Shown: positions 35,934 through 45,839, counted from the first letter of the stretch. The stretch: DNA of 64,000 nt from LD21 sp963715785 (GCA_963715785.1 OY970276.1:2046001-2110000), one strand, 5' to 3'. Made by a program: numbers and translations. The notes: generated from the sequence alone by a model not told the origin.

Positions 35934-37346
35934 ATTTTTGGGCATAATAATCTCCATTTTATAATCTATCGCCTCTCTGGCTTCTTCAGGTGATGAAGCA
36001 TTGCCACATGCTGCCTGAACGAACAATGATGCTCCGAGCACAGTTGTTTCTTTCTGACCGATTGTTAAAAGAGGGACCCGGGTATAATCGGCCCTTAGCT
36101 GGTTCCAGAGCCTGTTTTTCGATCCGCCTCCAACACAGAGGATGCTCTCTGTTTTAAAACCACCAGCAATTTCAAGAGCGTTTTTTCCTCGTGCCAGCTT
36201 TATGGAAAGTGCCTCAAGGATCGCCCTGAATATCTCATCGCGGGTCGATTCCATTGTGAGGCCAAGTATCTGGCCTCCTGAGCTTTTTTCAGCAGCTTCA
36301 TAAAAATCGGGAATGACCTTTATCCCATTGCATCCCGGTGGTATTTTTTCCGCACCCGCTATCATAAAATCATAAACATTATCTCTGACATCATTGTACA
36401 GATTCTTTCTTGCCCACTCAAGAATTCCGGATGCAATCCATTGATTACCTATATTGTAATAGCCTGGTTTAGGATCAAGTTCAGTTGTTATGCCCATATC
36501 CATCTGCTCCTTGCCTGTTCTGAAGGCAGCCGATCTGACCATAAGCACTTCCCAGGTTCCTGAGCTTAGAACGGGCTGGTTTATTTCAGCTCCGGACCCG
36601 AATATGGCAAATTGGGTATCATGCCCGGTTGCAATAACAGGGATTCCGGCAGGAATTGAAGTCTCCGCGGAGGCTTTAGTACTGATGTTACCAATTATTG
36701 TTCCGGCTTCAACAGGAGCTGTAATTTTTTCAGCCGGAAAGTGGATCTTCTTTAAAATCCGGGAGGAAAACTCTCTTGACTTCAGGCTGGTCAGCATCGA
36801 AGTGCCTGCCATAGAAGTATCATTAATCATCTCACCGGTAAGATAATAACCAAATATAGATGGGAGAAAAAGGAATGTAGAGCTCTTGTCAATTAGTTCA
36901 GGCTTATGTTCTGCAAACCATATCAGCTTGTTTATGGTATTGAAGGAGAAGGGAAGAACCCCGCTCTCCTGATAGAGCTCGCTTACCGGTGTATATTTAC
37001 TGATCGTGCCCATTATATTATTGGTGCGTTCACATTGCCATGATATAACAGGGTACAGCATTCCTCCCGTCTTGTCAAACAGGGTACCGTCAACGCCAAA
37101 AGTAGTGACAGTTACTCCGGCAATCCGGTCAGCAATTATGCTTCTCATAACTTTTTGTGAAGCAATGCACATCTTGTCCCAGATCTCTTTAACATCCCAA
37201 ATCCTGTAGGCCGGGTAGAAAGGGTCGGGCTTCGACTGATTTGGAAATGATTCTGAGGCAAGAATCTCTCCTTTGCCATTGATGGCGATAACTCTGACAT
37301 TTGTCGCTCCACAGTCGAAGACAATTACAGTGTCACCTTTTGGCAT
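35925..37346 (-). CDS. fucK: FGGY-family carbohydrate kinase, probably L-fuculokinase
   Basis: The 473-residue sugar kinase has FDCGATNVRVIAINGKG (N-terminal ATP and phosphate motif), TVTTFGVDGTLFDKTG, ISWQCERTN, the GHDTQFAIFGSG segment, SSGTWEV, and the C-terminal VGGGSKNRLWNQLRADYTRVP nucleotide site. Phosphorylation of L-fuculose to fuculose-1-phosphate is inferred from the fucose isomerase gene 670 bp upstream on the same strand; rhamnulokinase or another FGGY kinase is the alternative. No aldolase or permease is in view. Confidence 0.85.
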   Translation of the reverse strand: MPKGDTVIVFDCGATNVRVIAINGKGEILASESFPNQSKPDPFYPAYRIWDVKEIWDKMCIASQKVMRSIIADRIAGVTVTTFGVDGTLFDKTGGMLYPVISWQCERTNNIMGTISKYTPVSELYQESGVLPFSFNTINKLIWFAEHKPELIDKSSTFLFLPSIFGYYLTGEMINDTSMAGTSMLTSLKSREFSSRILKKIHFPAEKITAPVEAGTIIGNISTKASAETSIPAGIPVIATGHDTQFAIFGSGAEINQPVLSSGTWEVLMVRSAAFRTGKEQMDMGITTELDPKPGYYNIGNQWIASGILEWARKNLYNDVRDNVYDFMIAGAEKIPPGCNGIKVIPDFYEAAEKSSGGQILGLTMESTRDEIFRAILEALSIKLARGKNALEIAGGFKTESILCVGGGSKNRLWNQLRADYTRVPLLTIGQKETTVLGASLFVQAACGNASSPEEAREAIDYKMEIIMPKNHP

Positions 37347-37427
37347 ATTTTATGAGTTAATCTGAGATGAATTACAAAAAGCCTTTGAATATTCTAATCT
37401 GAAACAGGCTGGCAGGGAAAATTATTT

Positions 37428-37877
37428 TTATCCCAGTCCTTTTAAAAATGCCATTGATGATCCGGCGACTACCAGGAACACGAAGTAAATTGTAAAAATG
37501 AAGATTATTATTACCCCCACATATGCAAAATAGTACTTCAGATTTTTTATTGCTTTATTGAATGCCTGCTTGTCGAGATTTTGTATTGCATGCGACGAAT
37601 GCTTTGAGAAGCGGAATAAGAACAGGATAGGGAAAAAATATACAATAGATACAATCAGAATTGGGACAAACATAAGGCTATCGGAGATCCCGATGGTCTT
37701 TGCTCCTGAACTGAAGGCAGTAAGAAATGTTCCGGCCAGAGCGCCTACTATTATTACCAGACCGAGAAATATAAAACCTATAATAGCAAGAAACATAGCC
37801 CATTTTCTTGTAGTATTCAGATGTTTAAGTGTCTCCTGTTCTATTTCAATTTTCTTGATTTCAAGAGGTGCTTCCAT
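37428..37877 (-). CDS. DUF5362-family membrane protein
   Basis: The 149-residue protein has three or four hydrophobic helices (WAMFLAIIGFIFLGLVIIVGAL, LMFVPILIVSIVYFFPILFLFRF, YYFAYVGVIIIFIFTIYFVFLVV) with a conserved SKHSSHAIQNLDKQAFNKAIKNLKYYFAYVG stretch. It resembles the DUF5362 family of Bacteroidota, of unknown function. It lies between fucI and fucK on the same strand; whether it takes part in fucose use is not known. Confidence 0.75.
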   Translation of the reverse strand: MEAPLEIKKIEIEQETLKHLNTTRKWAMFLAIIGFIFLGLVIIVGALAGTFLTAFSSGAKTIGISDSLMFVPILIVSIVYFFPILFLFRFSKHSSHAIQNLDKQAFNKAIKNLKYYFAYVGVIIIFIFTIYFVFLVVAGSSMAFLKGLG

Positions 37878-38014
37878 ATTTCAGTTAAGTTATGTATCAG
37901 GGTAAAAAATTACTTTTTTGAAATGCAATATTTTTTTGTCTCACAGGTTAGTCTGAGAATGTATTTTGATTTTAAATGCTTTCAACACAGATTTCAGACT
38001 GGAATTACAAAACT

Positions 38015-39817
38015 CTATTTGTATAGTGCTCCATACGTACTGCATGCCCTATAGTCAGATCCCTCCTTATCCATTCCAAAGGCATTCCATGAGCTGGGTC
38101 TGAAAACTTTTTCATCCGCCACATTATGCATACACACGGGAATTCTCAGGATCGAAGCAAGAGTTATAAGATCGGCACCTATATGGCCATAGCTTGATGC
38201 GCTGTGATTTGCGCCCCAGTTTGACATTACAGAATACACATCGGCGAAAGGTCCATTGCCGGTCAGCCTTGGTGCAAACCAGGTTGTCGGCCATGTGGGA
38301 TCAGTCCTTTCGGTGAGTATCTTATTCATCTTTTCAGGCAGGTCAACAGTCCAGCCTTCCGCCAGCTGAAGAACAGGTCCAAGACCTTTCACCAGGTTAA
38401 CGCGCGATATTGTCACAGGCATAATGCCCCTGGTATCAAATTGTGAGGAGAAGCCTCCTCCGCGGAAATAACCGGTGTTTGCAGGTGGCCAATTGGTGGC
38501 TTCCAGACAGGCGTCAGCGTCTTTAGGGGTAATCTCCCAGAATGGTTTGATGCAGGGTTCTTTTTTATTCATTTGTCTTCCTGAGAAATCGAGTGCCGAA
38601 GCGCCTGAATTGATGAGGTGAATTACGCCACCGGATGCAAGTCCCCCGGCTTTTATTCCGGTTACTCTCTTAATAGCTTCAGGGCTCCAGTATGTTCTAA
38701 TGTCGGAAAACATCTGAGCTGTATTTGTGAGCAGGTATCCGAAGAGCATCGGAACGCCATTCATTGCATCGTTCTCTGTGGCAACAAGATAAGGAGGCCT
38801 TATTCCGTTCCAGTCAAATGATGAGCAGAGTATAGCTTCCATGAAATCGCCGTTTGGCATGTGATCGGTCCATTGTCTCTGGCCCTGGAAGCCTGAAAGA
38901 ATAGCATTATGACCGAGAGCTTCCTCTCCGAACCCGAGTTTTTTCAGGCGGGGATTGCCGACCATGAGATCACGGGCTATGAGTGTCATCTTAACAACAA
39001 TTTCCCATTCCTTATCCTTTTGTTTTCTTGACTTTGGTACCGCATTAAGATCCTTACCTTCCCTGCAGTTTTTTTTGGTCCATCCGAGCGCCTTCTCAAA
39101 TTCCGTTTTATCATATATCTCCTCATCCAGTCTTCGTGTGAATTCACTCATATCGACATATTCATTCCGCATGCCCAGATATTCCTGAAAAAAATCTTCA
39201 CGCACTATTGATCCGGCGATTCCCATTGAAACAGAACCCATTGACAGGTATGATTTCCCTTTCATTAATGATACAGCCAGTCCGGCACGGACGAACCTCA
39301 GGATTTTTTCACTTACATCTCCCGGTATGGACTGGTCACCGGCATCCTGAACATCATGCCCGTATATCCCGAATGCGGGAATGCCCTTCATGGCGTGTCC
39401 TGCAAGTGCTGCAGCCAGGTAAACAGCACCAGGTCGTTCGGTGCCATTAAAACCCCAGATTGCCTTGGGAATATCATTGTCCATGTCAATTGTCTCACTT
39501 CCATAGCACCAGCAGGGCGTAACTGTCAGGCTGACGCCAACACCATTTTTGCTGAATTTTTCAACACACATCGCAGCTTCAGCCACACCACCAATACAGG
39601 TATCGGCAATTATGCATTCAACAGGCTTTCCATCGGGATATTTCAAATTTGAAGAGATGAGTTTCGCAGCGTTCTTAGCCATATTAAGAGTTTGATCTTC
39701 AAGCGATTCTCTTACACCTCGCATCCTGCCGTCAATTACTGGTCTGATACCTATTTTGGGGTACTCACCAATTACTCTCTGATAATTGCGGTTAACCGAA
39801 AACTCATTCTTGGCCAT
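38015..39817 (-). CDS. fucI: L-fucose isomerase
   Basis: FucI converts L-fucose to L-fuculose. I choose the internal ATG near 39817 (MAKNEFSVNRNYQRVIGEYP), giving 600 residues, close to the family length of about 590. A GTG at 39883 would add 22 residues but lies upstream of the -7 box. Family blocks include IGIRPVIDGRMRGVRESLE, ETIDMDNDIPKAIWGFNGTERPGAVYLAAALAGH, and the active-site region QGQRQWTDHMPNGDFMEAILCSSFDWNGIR with LVATENDAMNG. fucK lies downstream on the same strand, separated by the DUF5362 gene. Confidence 0.95.
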   Translation of the reverse strand: MAKNEFSVNRNYQRVIGEYPKIGIRPVIDGRMRGVRESLEDQTLNMAKNAAKLISSNLKYPDGKPVECIIADTCIGGVAEAAMCVEKFSKNGVGVSLTVTPCWCYGSETIDMDNDIPKAIWGFNGTERPGAVYLAAALAGHAMKGIPAFGIYGHDVQDAGDQSIPGDVSEKILRFVRAGLAVSLMKGKSYLSMGSVSMGIAGSIVREDFFQEYLGMRNEYVDMSEFTRRLDEEIYDKTEFEKALGWTKKNCREGKDLNAVPKSRKQKDKEWEIVVKMTLIARDLMVGNPRLKKLGFGEEALGHNAILSGFQGQRQWTDHMPNGDFMEAILCSSFDWNGIRPPYLVATENDAMNGVPMLFGYLLTNTAQMFSDIRTYWSPEAIKRVTGIKAGGLASGGVIHLINSGASALDFSGRQMNKKEPCIKPFWEITPKDADACLEATNWPPANTGYFRGGGFSSQFDTRGIMPVTISRVNLVKGLGPVLQLAEGWTVDLPEKMNKILTERTDPTWPTTWFAPRLTGNGPFADVYSVMSNWGANHSASSYGHIGADLITLASILRIPVCMHNVADEKVFRPSSWNAFGMDKEGSDYRACSTYGALYK

Positions 39818-39862
39818 GTGATTTATTATTTTTATAAAATTCAGATTTAAATTGAAGATTAA

Positions 39863-39870
39863 CAAATATA
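39863..39870 (-). promoter_or_regulatory. Promoter -7 box (TATATTTG) of fucI
   Basis: TATATTTG lies about 46 bp before the preferred fucI ATG. A TTTG is present upstream, but the spacing of 12 bases is shorter than the usual -33/-7 distance. Confidence 0.45.
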
Positions 39871-39955
39871 ATTTTTTACTCACAAAGTGCGCTAAGAAGT
39901 TGAATTGAAATTATAGCACACGAGTAGCCGGTAGGATATTTTGCTTATTTTTAGT

Positions 39956-39963
39956 AGTTTTGA
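39956..39963 (+). promoter_or_regulatory. Promoter -7 box (TAGTTTTG) upstream of lipA
   Basis: TAGTTTTG matches TAnnTTTG 25 bp before lipA. An overlapping inverted repeat TTTTGAC-TC-GTCAAAA (39959-39974) follows at the expected start of transcription and could be an operator. Confidence 0.4.
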
Positions 39964-39987
39964 CTCGTCAAAATCAACAGAATTCGG

Positions 39988-40839
39988 ATGGAAAAGAGAA
40001 GGCGCCTGCCCGGCTGGCTAAAGATGCAGAGGGCCAGCGGAGAAACATATTCAATGGTTAAGCATTTAGTTGCGGAGAATAATCTCAATACAATCTGTAC
40101 CAGCGGTAACTGTCCGAATATTGGCGAATGCTGGAACAGAGGCACTGCAACTTTTATGATACTTGGTGATATTTGCACGCGGGCCTGCAGATTCTGTGCT
40201 ACTAAAACCGGCCGTCCTTTACCGCCTGATCCTCAGGAGCCTGACAGACTGGCTAAATCAATCAAAACAATGGCACTAAAGCACTGCGTGATCACATCTG
40301 TCGACCGTGATGATCTTCCCGACGGAGGAGCCGCTGTATGGGCTGACACCATAAAGCGAATAAAAGAAGTGAATCCCGGTACAACTATTGAGACCTTAAT
40401 TCCTGATTTTGATGGCAATTATGAATGCATTCAAAAGATTATAGATTCAGAACCTGAGGTTATATCACACAATATAGAGACAGTGCGACGCCTTACACCG
40501 GTTATTCGTACCCGTGCAAAATATGAAAGAAGCCTCGATGTCATAAAGTACATTTCTTCAAAGGGTAAAACGGGGAAATCAGGGTTTATGCTGGGACTGG
40601 GTGAAAGAGAAGATGAAGTTATTCAGACCATTGATGATCTTTTTGTTTCAGGATGTAAAATTCTGACGATTGGACAATATCTCCAGCCTGGACCGGGTTA
40701 CATGGATGTAATCGATTATGTCGAGCCTGCAAAATTTGAGGAATACAGAAAATTGGCGCTCGCGAAAGGTTTTTCCTTTGTTGAAAGCAGCCCGCTGGTG
40801 CGGTCCTCTTTTCATGCAGAAAATCATATAAAAGGTTGA
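39988..40839 (+). CDS. lipA: Lipoyl synthase LipA
   Basis: LipA is a radical SAM enzyme that inserts two sulfur atoms into the octanoyl chain on the E2 and H subunits. The 283-residue protein has both cluster motifs: auxiliary CTSGNCPNIGEC near residues 37-48 (CX4CX5C) and radical SAM CTRACRFC near 63-70 (CX3CX2C). The C-terminal RSSFHA supplies the Ser ligand of the auxiliary cluster. lipB follows 42 bp later, so the two form a lipoate-synthesis pair. Confidence 0.97.
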   Translation: MEKRRRLPGWLKMQRASGETYSMVKHLVAENNLNTICTSGNCPNIGECWNRGTATFMILGDICTRACRFCATKTGRPLPPDPQEPDRLAKSIKTMALKHCVITSVDRDDLPDGGAAVWADTIKRIKEVNPGTTIETLIPDFDGNYECIQKIIDSEPEVISHNIETVRRLTPVIRTRAKYERSLDVIKYISSKGKTGKSGFMLGLGEREDEVIQTIDDLFVSGCKILTIGQYLQPGPGYMDVIDYVEPAKFEEYRKLALAKGFSFVESSPLVRSSFHAENHIKG

Positions 40840-40881
40840 CATATTTTAGTATATTAGCATAACTTACAATACAATCCTGAT

Positions 40882-41586
40882 TTGAGCTACTGTGTGAAAT
40901 ATATTGATATCGGACGTAAAGATTACAAGGAAGTCTGGGACTACCAGGCAGCTATTTTCGCAAAGCTTGTTAACGCGAAAAAGAATGAAAATGGGACTGT
41001 AGAACCAGAGTCTCTGCCAGGGACATTTATATTCGTCGAACACCCTCATGTATATACGCTTGGCAAAAGCGGATCTGAAAACAATCTGCTGTTGAATTAT
41101 TTACAGCTTCAGGCAAAAGATGCAAAATTCTACAAGATCGACAGGGGCGGAGATATTACATACCATGGACCGGGACAGATTGTAGGCTATCCGATATTTG
41201 ACCTTGAAATTATTAAGATTGGCCTCAGGGAGTATATTTACAGGCTCGAGGAAGCAATAATAAAGACGGTGAATGGTTATGGTATTGCGGCTTCAAGATT
41301 TGAAGGAGGTACTGGTGTTTGGATTGATCCTGAAATTCCGGGCAAAGCCAGGAAGATATGTGCCATTGGTGTCAAAGCCAGCAAGTTTGTAACAATGCAT
41401 GGTTTTGCCTTTAATGTGAATACTGACCTGACATACTTTAATAATATCAACCCATGCGGATTCACCGATAAGGGAGTCACATCGCTCCGGAAAGAGCTGG
41501 GAGCCGAACAGGATATGGAAGCTGTTAAAGGCAGCGTAAAAAAAAATCTGCAGGAAGTTTTTGGATTAAATTGGATTAAGGACTGA
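40882..41586 (+). CDS. lipB: Octanoyltransferase LipB
   Basis: LipB moves octanoate from acyl carrier protein to lipoyl domains, the substrate step for LipA. The 234-residue frame starts at TTG 40882; GTG 40894 is an alternative. Family motifs are FVEHPHVYTLGKSG, RGGDITYHGPGQIVGYPI, the lysine of KICAIGVKASKFVTMHGFAFN and the cysteine of NNINPCGF, which form the catalytic dyad. The stop is one base before the recJ ATG. Confidence 0.95.
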   Translation: MSYCVKYIDIGRKDYKEVWDYQAAIFAKLVNAKKNENGTVEPESLPGTFIFVEHPHVYTLGKSGSENNLLLNYLQLQAKDAKFYKIDRGGDITYHGPGQIVGYPIFDLEIIKIGLREYIYRLEEAIIKTVNGYGIAASRFEGGTGVWIDPEIPGKARKICAIGVKASKFVTMHGFAFNVNTDLTYFNNINPCGFTDKGVTSLRKELGAEQDMEAVKGSVKKNLQEVFGLNWIKD

Positions 41587-41587
41587 A

Positions 41588-43309
41588 ATGATGGAAAAAA
41601 GATGGGTTGTGAAAGCAAAAGGCGACATTGCTGTTGTTCAGCAGCTGGCAGGCGCCCTTGGTGTGTCCGAATCCCTGGCAAATCTCATGGTTCAACGAAA
41701 TATTTCCTCCGCTGATGAGGCAAAGTCTTTCTTTAACCCAAGTCTTGAATTCCTTCATGATCCATTTCTCATGAAAGACATGAATATAGCAGTTGACAGG
41801 ATATCAACAGCTGTAAAGAGGAATGAAAAAATCCTTGTATACGGCGATTATGATGTTGATGGAACCACAGCTGTTGCATTGGTGTACTCATTTCTGAAAG
41901 ATCAGTATTCGAACGTTGAATATTATATCCCCGACAGATATAAAGAAGGTTACGGTGTATCATACCAGGGGCTTGATTTCGCATATCAGAATAACTGTAA
42001 GGTTGTGATTACTCTTGACTGCGGAATTAAAGCCGTGGAAAAAGTAAAATATGCCCGGACAAAAGGACTCGATGTAATAATATGTGATCATCACTACCCT
42101 GGCGAAGAAATTCCCAAAGCGCTGGCTGTCCTCGATCCGAAACAACCGTTGTGTAACTATCCATTCAAGGAATTATCGGGTTGCGGCGTGGGGTTCAAGC
42201 TTATACATGCCTATGCCAGAGTTCATGGAATTCCTTTCAGCCAGATAGCGCACTACCTCGATCTTGTTGCGGTAAGCATAGCCTCTGATATAGTTCCTAT
42301 TACTGGCGAGAACAGGGTTATGGCATATTATGGTCTGAAAAGACTGAATGAATGCCCCCGCACAGGATTGAAAGAAATTATCAGGGAATCGGAAGTGACA
42401 AAAGCGCTTACCATTGAGGATGTGGTATTTAAAATTGGTCCGAGAATAAACGCTGCCGGCAGGATGGAAGCAGGAAGCAAGGCGGTCGATCTTTTAGTTT
42501 CAAATGACACAATACTCGCTACGGGAATCAGTAAAGAGATCAATAATTTCAACCTGGAACGCCGGAATGTTGATCGTCTTATAACTTCTGAGGCTATGCG
42601 TATGATTGCTGAAGATCAGACTACAGTAAATTCCAAAACAACCGTTTTGTATAATCCTACCTGGAAAAAGGGAGTCATAGGAATCGTAGCATCCAGATTA
42701 ATTGAAACTTACTATCGGCCAACAGTTATTCTCACTGAATCAAACGGTTTTGCAACCGGCTCTGCCAGGTCCGTTCAGGGATATGATCTATACCAGGCTA
42801 TTGAAGCTTGCAGTGATCTTCTCGAAAGCTTTGGAGGTCACATGTTTGCCGCCGGACTGACTCTGAAAAAAGAGAATATCCGGGCATTCATTGACCGGTT
42901 TGAGAGCTTTGTACATAGCACAATAACAGAGGAGCAGCTGGTACCCCGCATTTTCATTGATACTGAACTTGCATTGGCTGAAATAAATGAAGAGTTTTTC
43001 AAAACTATGAGCCAGTTTCAGCCTTTCGGTCCTGAAAACATGTCACCTGTGTTCGTTTCCCGGAATGTTTTTGATACAGGGTCAGGTCGTATGGTGGGAT
43101 CGAGCGGCGAACATCTTAAACTTGATCTGTGCCAGGAATCAACAGGTCAGAAAAGCTTCTCAGCCATTGCCTTCAGTCAGGCTAATCATTTTGAATATAT
43201 TAAAGGCGGGAATCCGTTTGACATCTGTTATTCATTGGAAATGAATGAATTCAGAGGCAATCGAAATCTCCAGCTCAATATAAGGGATATTAAAACGCCT
43301 GTCAGCTGA
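41588..43309 (+). CDS. recJ: Single-stranded-DNA-specific exonuclease RecJ
   Basis: RecJ degrades single-stranded DNA 5' to 3' in recombination and repair. The 573-residue protein has the DHH metal motifs YGDYDVDGTTAVAL (residues about 85-98), LDCGIKAVEKV, ICDHHYPGEEIP and VSIASDIVPITGEN. DHHA1 follows with GRMEAGSKAVDLL and SARSVQGYDLYQAIEACSDLLESFGGH, then a C-terminal OB domain. It immediately follows lipB with an ATGATG start. Confidence 0.96.
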   Translation: MMEKRWVVKAKGDIAVVQQLAGALGVSESLANLMVQRNISSADEAKSFFNPSLEFLHDPFLMKDMNIAVDRISTAVKRNEKILVYGDYDVDGTTAVALVYSFLKDQYSNVEYYIPDRYKEGYGVSYQGLDFAYQNNCKVVITLDCGIKAVEKVKYARTKGLDVIICDHHYPGEEIPKALAVLDPKQPLCNYPFKELSGCGVGFKLIHAYARVHGIPFSQIAHYLDLVAVSIASDIVPITGENRVMAYYGLKRLNECPRTGLKEIIRESEVTKALTIEDVVFKIGPRINAAGRMEAGSKAVDLLVSNDTILATGISKEINNFNLERRNVDRLITSEAMRMIAEDQTTVNSKTTVLYNPTWKKGVIGIVASRLIETYYRPTVILTESNGFATGSARSVQGYDLYQAIEACSDLLESFGGHMFAAGLTLKKENIRAFIDRFESFVHSTITEEQLVPRIFIDTELALAEINEEFFKTMSQFQPFGPENMSPVFVSRNVFDTGSGRMVGSSGEHLKLDLCQESTGQKSFSAIAFSQANHFEYIKGGNPFDICYSLEMNEFRGNRNLQLNIRDIKTPVS

Positions 43310-43390
43310 ACAGAGTAGCATAGCAGATCGCGAACCCTGAGAGGGAGAATGAGCAACAACCTTCTGCTTTTCGTTTATATTATAAGTGTC

Positions 43391-45445
43391 TTAAAACCAA
43401 ATCCTGAATTGCATCTTAATTTCATCTGAATTTGCAAATGGCTTTCCGGCAGCAACTGAAGAAGTAATCCCGTATTTTATTCTCAGTTCCGCAATATCTC
43501 GTATTTTCCATTTTACCATTATGTAGCTTCGGCTGCCTTCTCCATAGAGAGCTGGTATGCTGAAACCGTAAAGAAGGTCGTTTTCGTAAGTGTAAAGCCT
43601 CGAATCCCAGTTGCTGGTATTGAAAAGGCAATATCTGGCCCACAGTGTCACAGGCACTCTTTTGAAAGTGTAAATTATTTCCTGGAACAGGAGAACACCT
43701 CTGCCTCCTGAAGGTGCAACATAACTAAAATCAATACGGGTGCCTGAAATCAGACTATTTGTCAAGGCATAGCGGGAAGAAACTTTTATGTTTTTTGTGA
43801 TAGTACTTCTTTCATCAGGAATACCTTTATTATCAGAACTGTCAGTCATTGACAGATGGTAGTTGAATGAAGCATCCAGCGTAAGTTTTTCGGTCGGAAT
43901 ATATTTCAACTTTAACTCTTTCCTGACACCCATGGAAGGAGAACTGCAACGATACTTTATCCATGGGAAATGCTGTATATCATATCCTCCGCTTATAAAA
44001 AGATGCTTTGCTGCCTCGAAGGTAAAATTTCCAAGCATCCCCCGTTCATTGGCACTTTTTGACCCTGTTCCCGGTCCCTGTCCATAGAATGTCGTATAAC
44101 CGGGGTTATATGATCTGTATAGAAAATTGAAGGTTATCCGGTCCGATGGTCTGAACGATATCCCCTGGACAAATGCCATCTTTGTCAGATTATTTAAAGA
44201 AAACTCCCCATAAAACAGGATCTTTCTGATAAAGCCACTGTAGTAGAGTGTAAAAATATCATTCGTGTTACCCGTAAAATCATATAGCTTCCCCGGATCA
44301 TTTCCGCTTATTACCATGGGGAGAGACAGCCTGCTTACTGAAGAAATAAATCCGAGCTTCAGATTCTCGAAGTTGTAAGCCAGGGCGGCTCCGTACGCAA
44401 TTTCAGATATTGCATCCTTCTTATGCAGGAGTGATGGGGTATTATGAACACCGGCAGCATAGAAATTCTCAATATAGCCTTCGGGCTGTCCCGATATTGA
44501 ATCTATCGTTGCGTCAGCCTTGTTTTTTGAAAAGAATACTGAAAATTCGAGCTTTTTAAGGGAAAGCTCAGCTGCGATCCCTCTGAAAAATCTATTTTCC
44601 TCTGTAGAGGTGTAAGGCTTAATTTCGTCACTGGCAGACATGAAGCCAGGTGAAGTAAGTGAGATGCCGCGACGGACACCTGTATTAATATTTGTTCCCA
44701 GTCCAAACCTGGCTGAATAGTCGCCGATGATTATTCTTTTTATCACTCCATTCCCATTAAAAGCTAAATGGGCTGAAAAAAAATCCGGCAGCGGAGGAGA
44801 GCCACTGATTAATTTTTCTCCCGGATCTTTTTCGGCAGCGAGCCCGCCGGAAAATCCGCCTGAGCTGAATTTGTATTTTGAAAGAAACCTCAGGGATGAG
44901 CCTAATGATGTTGTATCATTCAGATCCGGTTTAAAAGAGAAATTTGTTATCAGGGAGTTTTTAAAACGCGTTGAATCGGGTTTGTTGATATTTTTATTGT
45001 CGAGGGTGATAAAGGGAATCATCATTTCAACGGTTTGCTGATCAAAACCCGGGATAGCAGCCAGTTCATATATTGAAACTATCTGACCGGTACTATGCGA
45101 ATAGTCTGCAAGAGCTTTGACCTGGAAATCAGAAAGGAAGAATAACCTCGACAGGTCATTTTCTGATGATGAATTAATTTTAACCGGGTTTTCAGATAGT
45201 TCCTCCAGACGGTCTATAAATGTTGAAACTGCTTCCGGGTCGGAGTCATCTGCGGCCAGTTCCTCGGCGATTTGGATGATATTATCTGACAGTTTTTCGG
45301 ATTGTCCGAATAGCTGGCCAAAACTTGTAACAAAAATTATTATTAGAACTGATACTTTATTAACCGCAAAGGTCGCAGAGTTCCGATAGCTATCGGAATA
45401 CGCAAAGTCCGCTAAGAATTCTCTGATTTTTTTTTGATCCTTCAT
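43391..45445 (-). CDS. Helix-hairpin-helix outer-membrane beta-barrel protein
   Basis: The protein of about 684 residues has a hydrophobic signal-like stretch (VSVLIIIFVTSFGQLFGQ). A helix-hairpin-helix region follows (PVKINSSSENDLSRLFFLSDFQVKALADYSHSTGQIVSIYELAAIPGFD), and then a long series of amphipathic beta strands ending in an aromatic residue (IKMQFRIWF), as in outer-membrane barrels. This type is widespread in Bacteroidota; function unknown. Its start is uncertain: the frame is open to ATG 45445 or 45472, but the 30 codons before the signal stretch are read through an intergenic repeat (TTAACCGCAAAG and a palindrome). The native start may have been lost or replaced. Confidence 0.78.
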   Translation of the reverse strand: MKDQKKIREFLADFAYSDSYRNSATFAVNKVSVLIIIFVTSFGQLFGQSEKLSDNIIQIAEELAADDSDPEAVSTFIDRLEELSENPVKINSSSENDLSRLFFLSDFQVKALADYSHSTGQIVSIYELAAIPGFDQQTVEMMIPFITLDNKNINKPDSTRFKNSLITNFSFKPDLNDTTSLGSSLRFLSKYKFSSGGFSGGLAAEKDPGEKLISGSPPLPDFFSAHLAFNGNGVIKRIIIGDYSARFGLGTNINTGVRRGISLTSPGFMSASDEIKPYTSTEENRFFRGIAAELSLKKLEFSVFFSKNKADATIDSISGQPEGYIENFYAAGVHNTPSLLHKKDAISEIAYGAALAYNFENLKLGFISSVSRLSLPMVISGNDPGKLYDFTGNTNDIFTLYYSGFIRKILFYGEFSLNNLTKMAFVQGISFRPSDRITFNFLYRSYNPGYTTFYGQGPGTGSKSANERGMLGNFTFEAAKHLFISGGYDIQHFPWIKYRCSSPSMGVRKELKLKYIPTEKLTLDASFNYHLSMTDSSDNKGIPDERSTITKNIKVSSRYALTNSLISGTRIDFSYVAPSGGRGVLLFQEIIYTFKRVPVTLWARYCLFNTSNWDSRLYTYENDLLYGFSIPALYGEGSRSYIMVKWKIRDIAELRIKYGITSSVAAGKPFANSDEIKMQFRIWF
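45381..45398. repeat. 18-bp perfect palindrome of an interspersed repeat family
   Basis: TTCCGATAGCTATCGGAA is its own reverse complement. Related cores occur at 45976-45987, 46907-46920 (GGTAGCTATCGCG) and 50514-50529 (CCCGATAGCCATCGGG), all within 5.2 kb, so this is a local repeat family. Confidence 0.7.
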
Positions 45446-45461
45446 CCTTTTAAAGGATAAT

Positions 45462-45839
45462 TTAGATGCCATTTACGATCCTTCTTATGCCATCTTTCAG
45501 CAAAGAAACATTGAAATTTATAAGTAACCCAAGCTTATATCCACCAAGCCTCATATACGTCAGTGTTTGAGCAAGATGGATCTCATTTAATGCTTCAACA
45601 CTTTTAATCTCTATAACAACCAGCTTTTCAACCAGAAGATCAATTCTGTAACCACAATCCAACTTGACTTCTTCATAAAACAAAGGCATAGGTTTTTCTT
45701 TTTCAACTAAATGACCTGCTTTTATTAGTTTGTAGCACAGGCATTCTTTGTATGCACTTTCAAGTAATCCAGGCCCGCGTGCCTGATGGACATTTATTGC
45801 TAATCCAATTATACTTTTTGAGATCTCATTTTCAGTCAT
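45462..45839 (-). CDS. GxxExxY family protein (PD-(D/E)XK nuclease-like)
   Basis: The 125-residue protein carries the family-naming motif GPGLLESAYKE near residues 22-32. A PD-(D/E)XK-type core follows: YRIDLLVEKLVVIEIKSV, with Asp from RID and the E-x-K pair from EIK, then HLAQTLTYMRLGGYKLGLLINF. All expected nuclease acidic residues are present. The family has no established activity. It sits inside the inverted-repeat cassette, its ATG at 45839 lies in one copy of a 38-bp direct repeat, and its stop overlaps the 5' end of the longest HhH barrel frame. Confidence 0.85.
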   Translation of the reverse strand: MTENEISKSIIGLAINVHQARGPGLLESAYKECLCYKLIKAGHLVEKEKPMPLFYEEVKLDCGYRIDLLVEKLVVIEIKSVEALNEIHLAQTLTYMRLGGYKLGLLINFNVSLLKDGIRRIVNGI

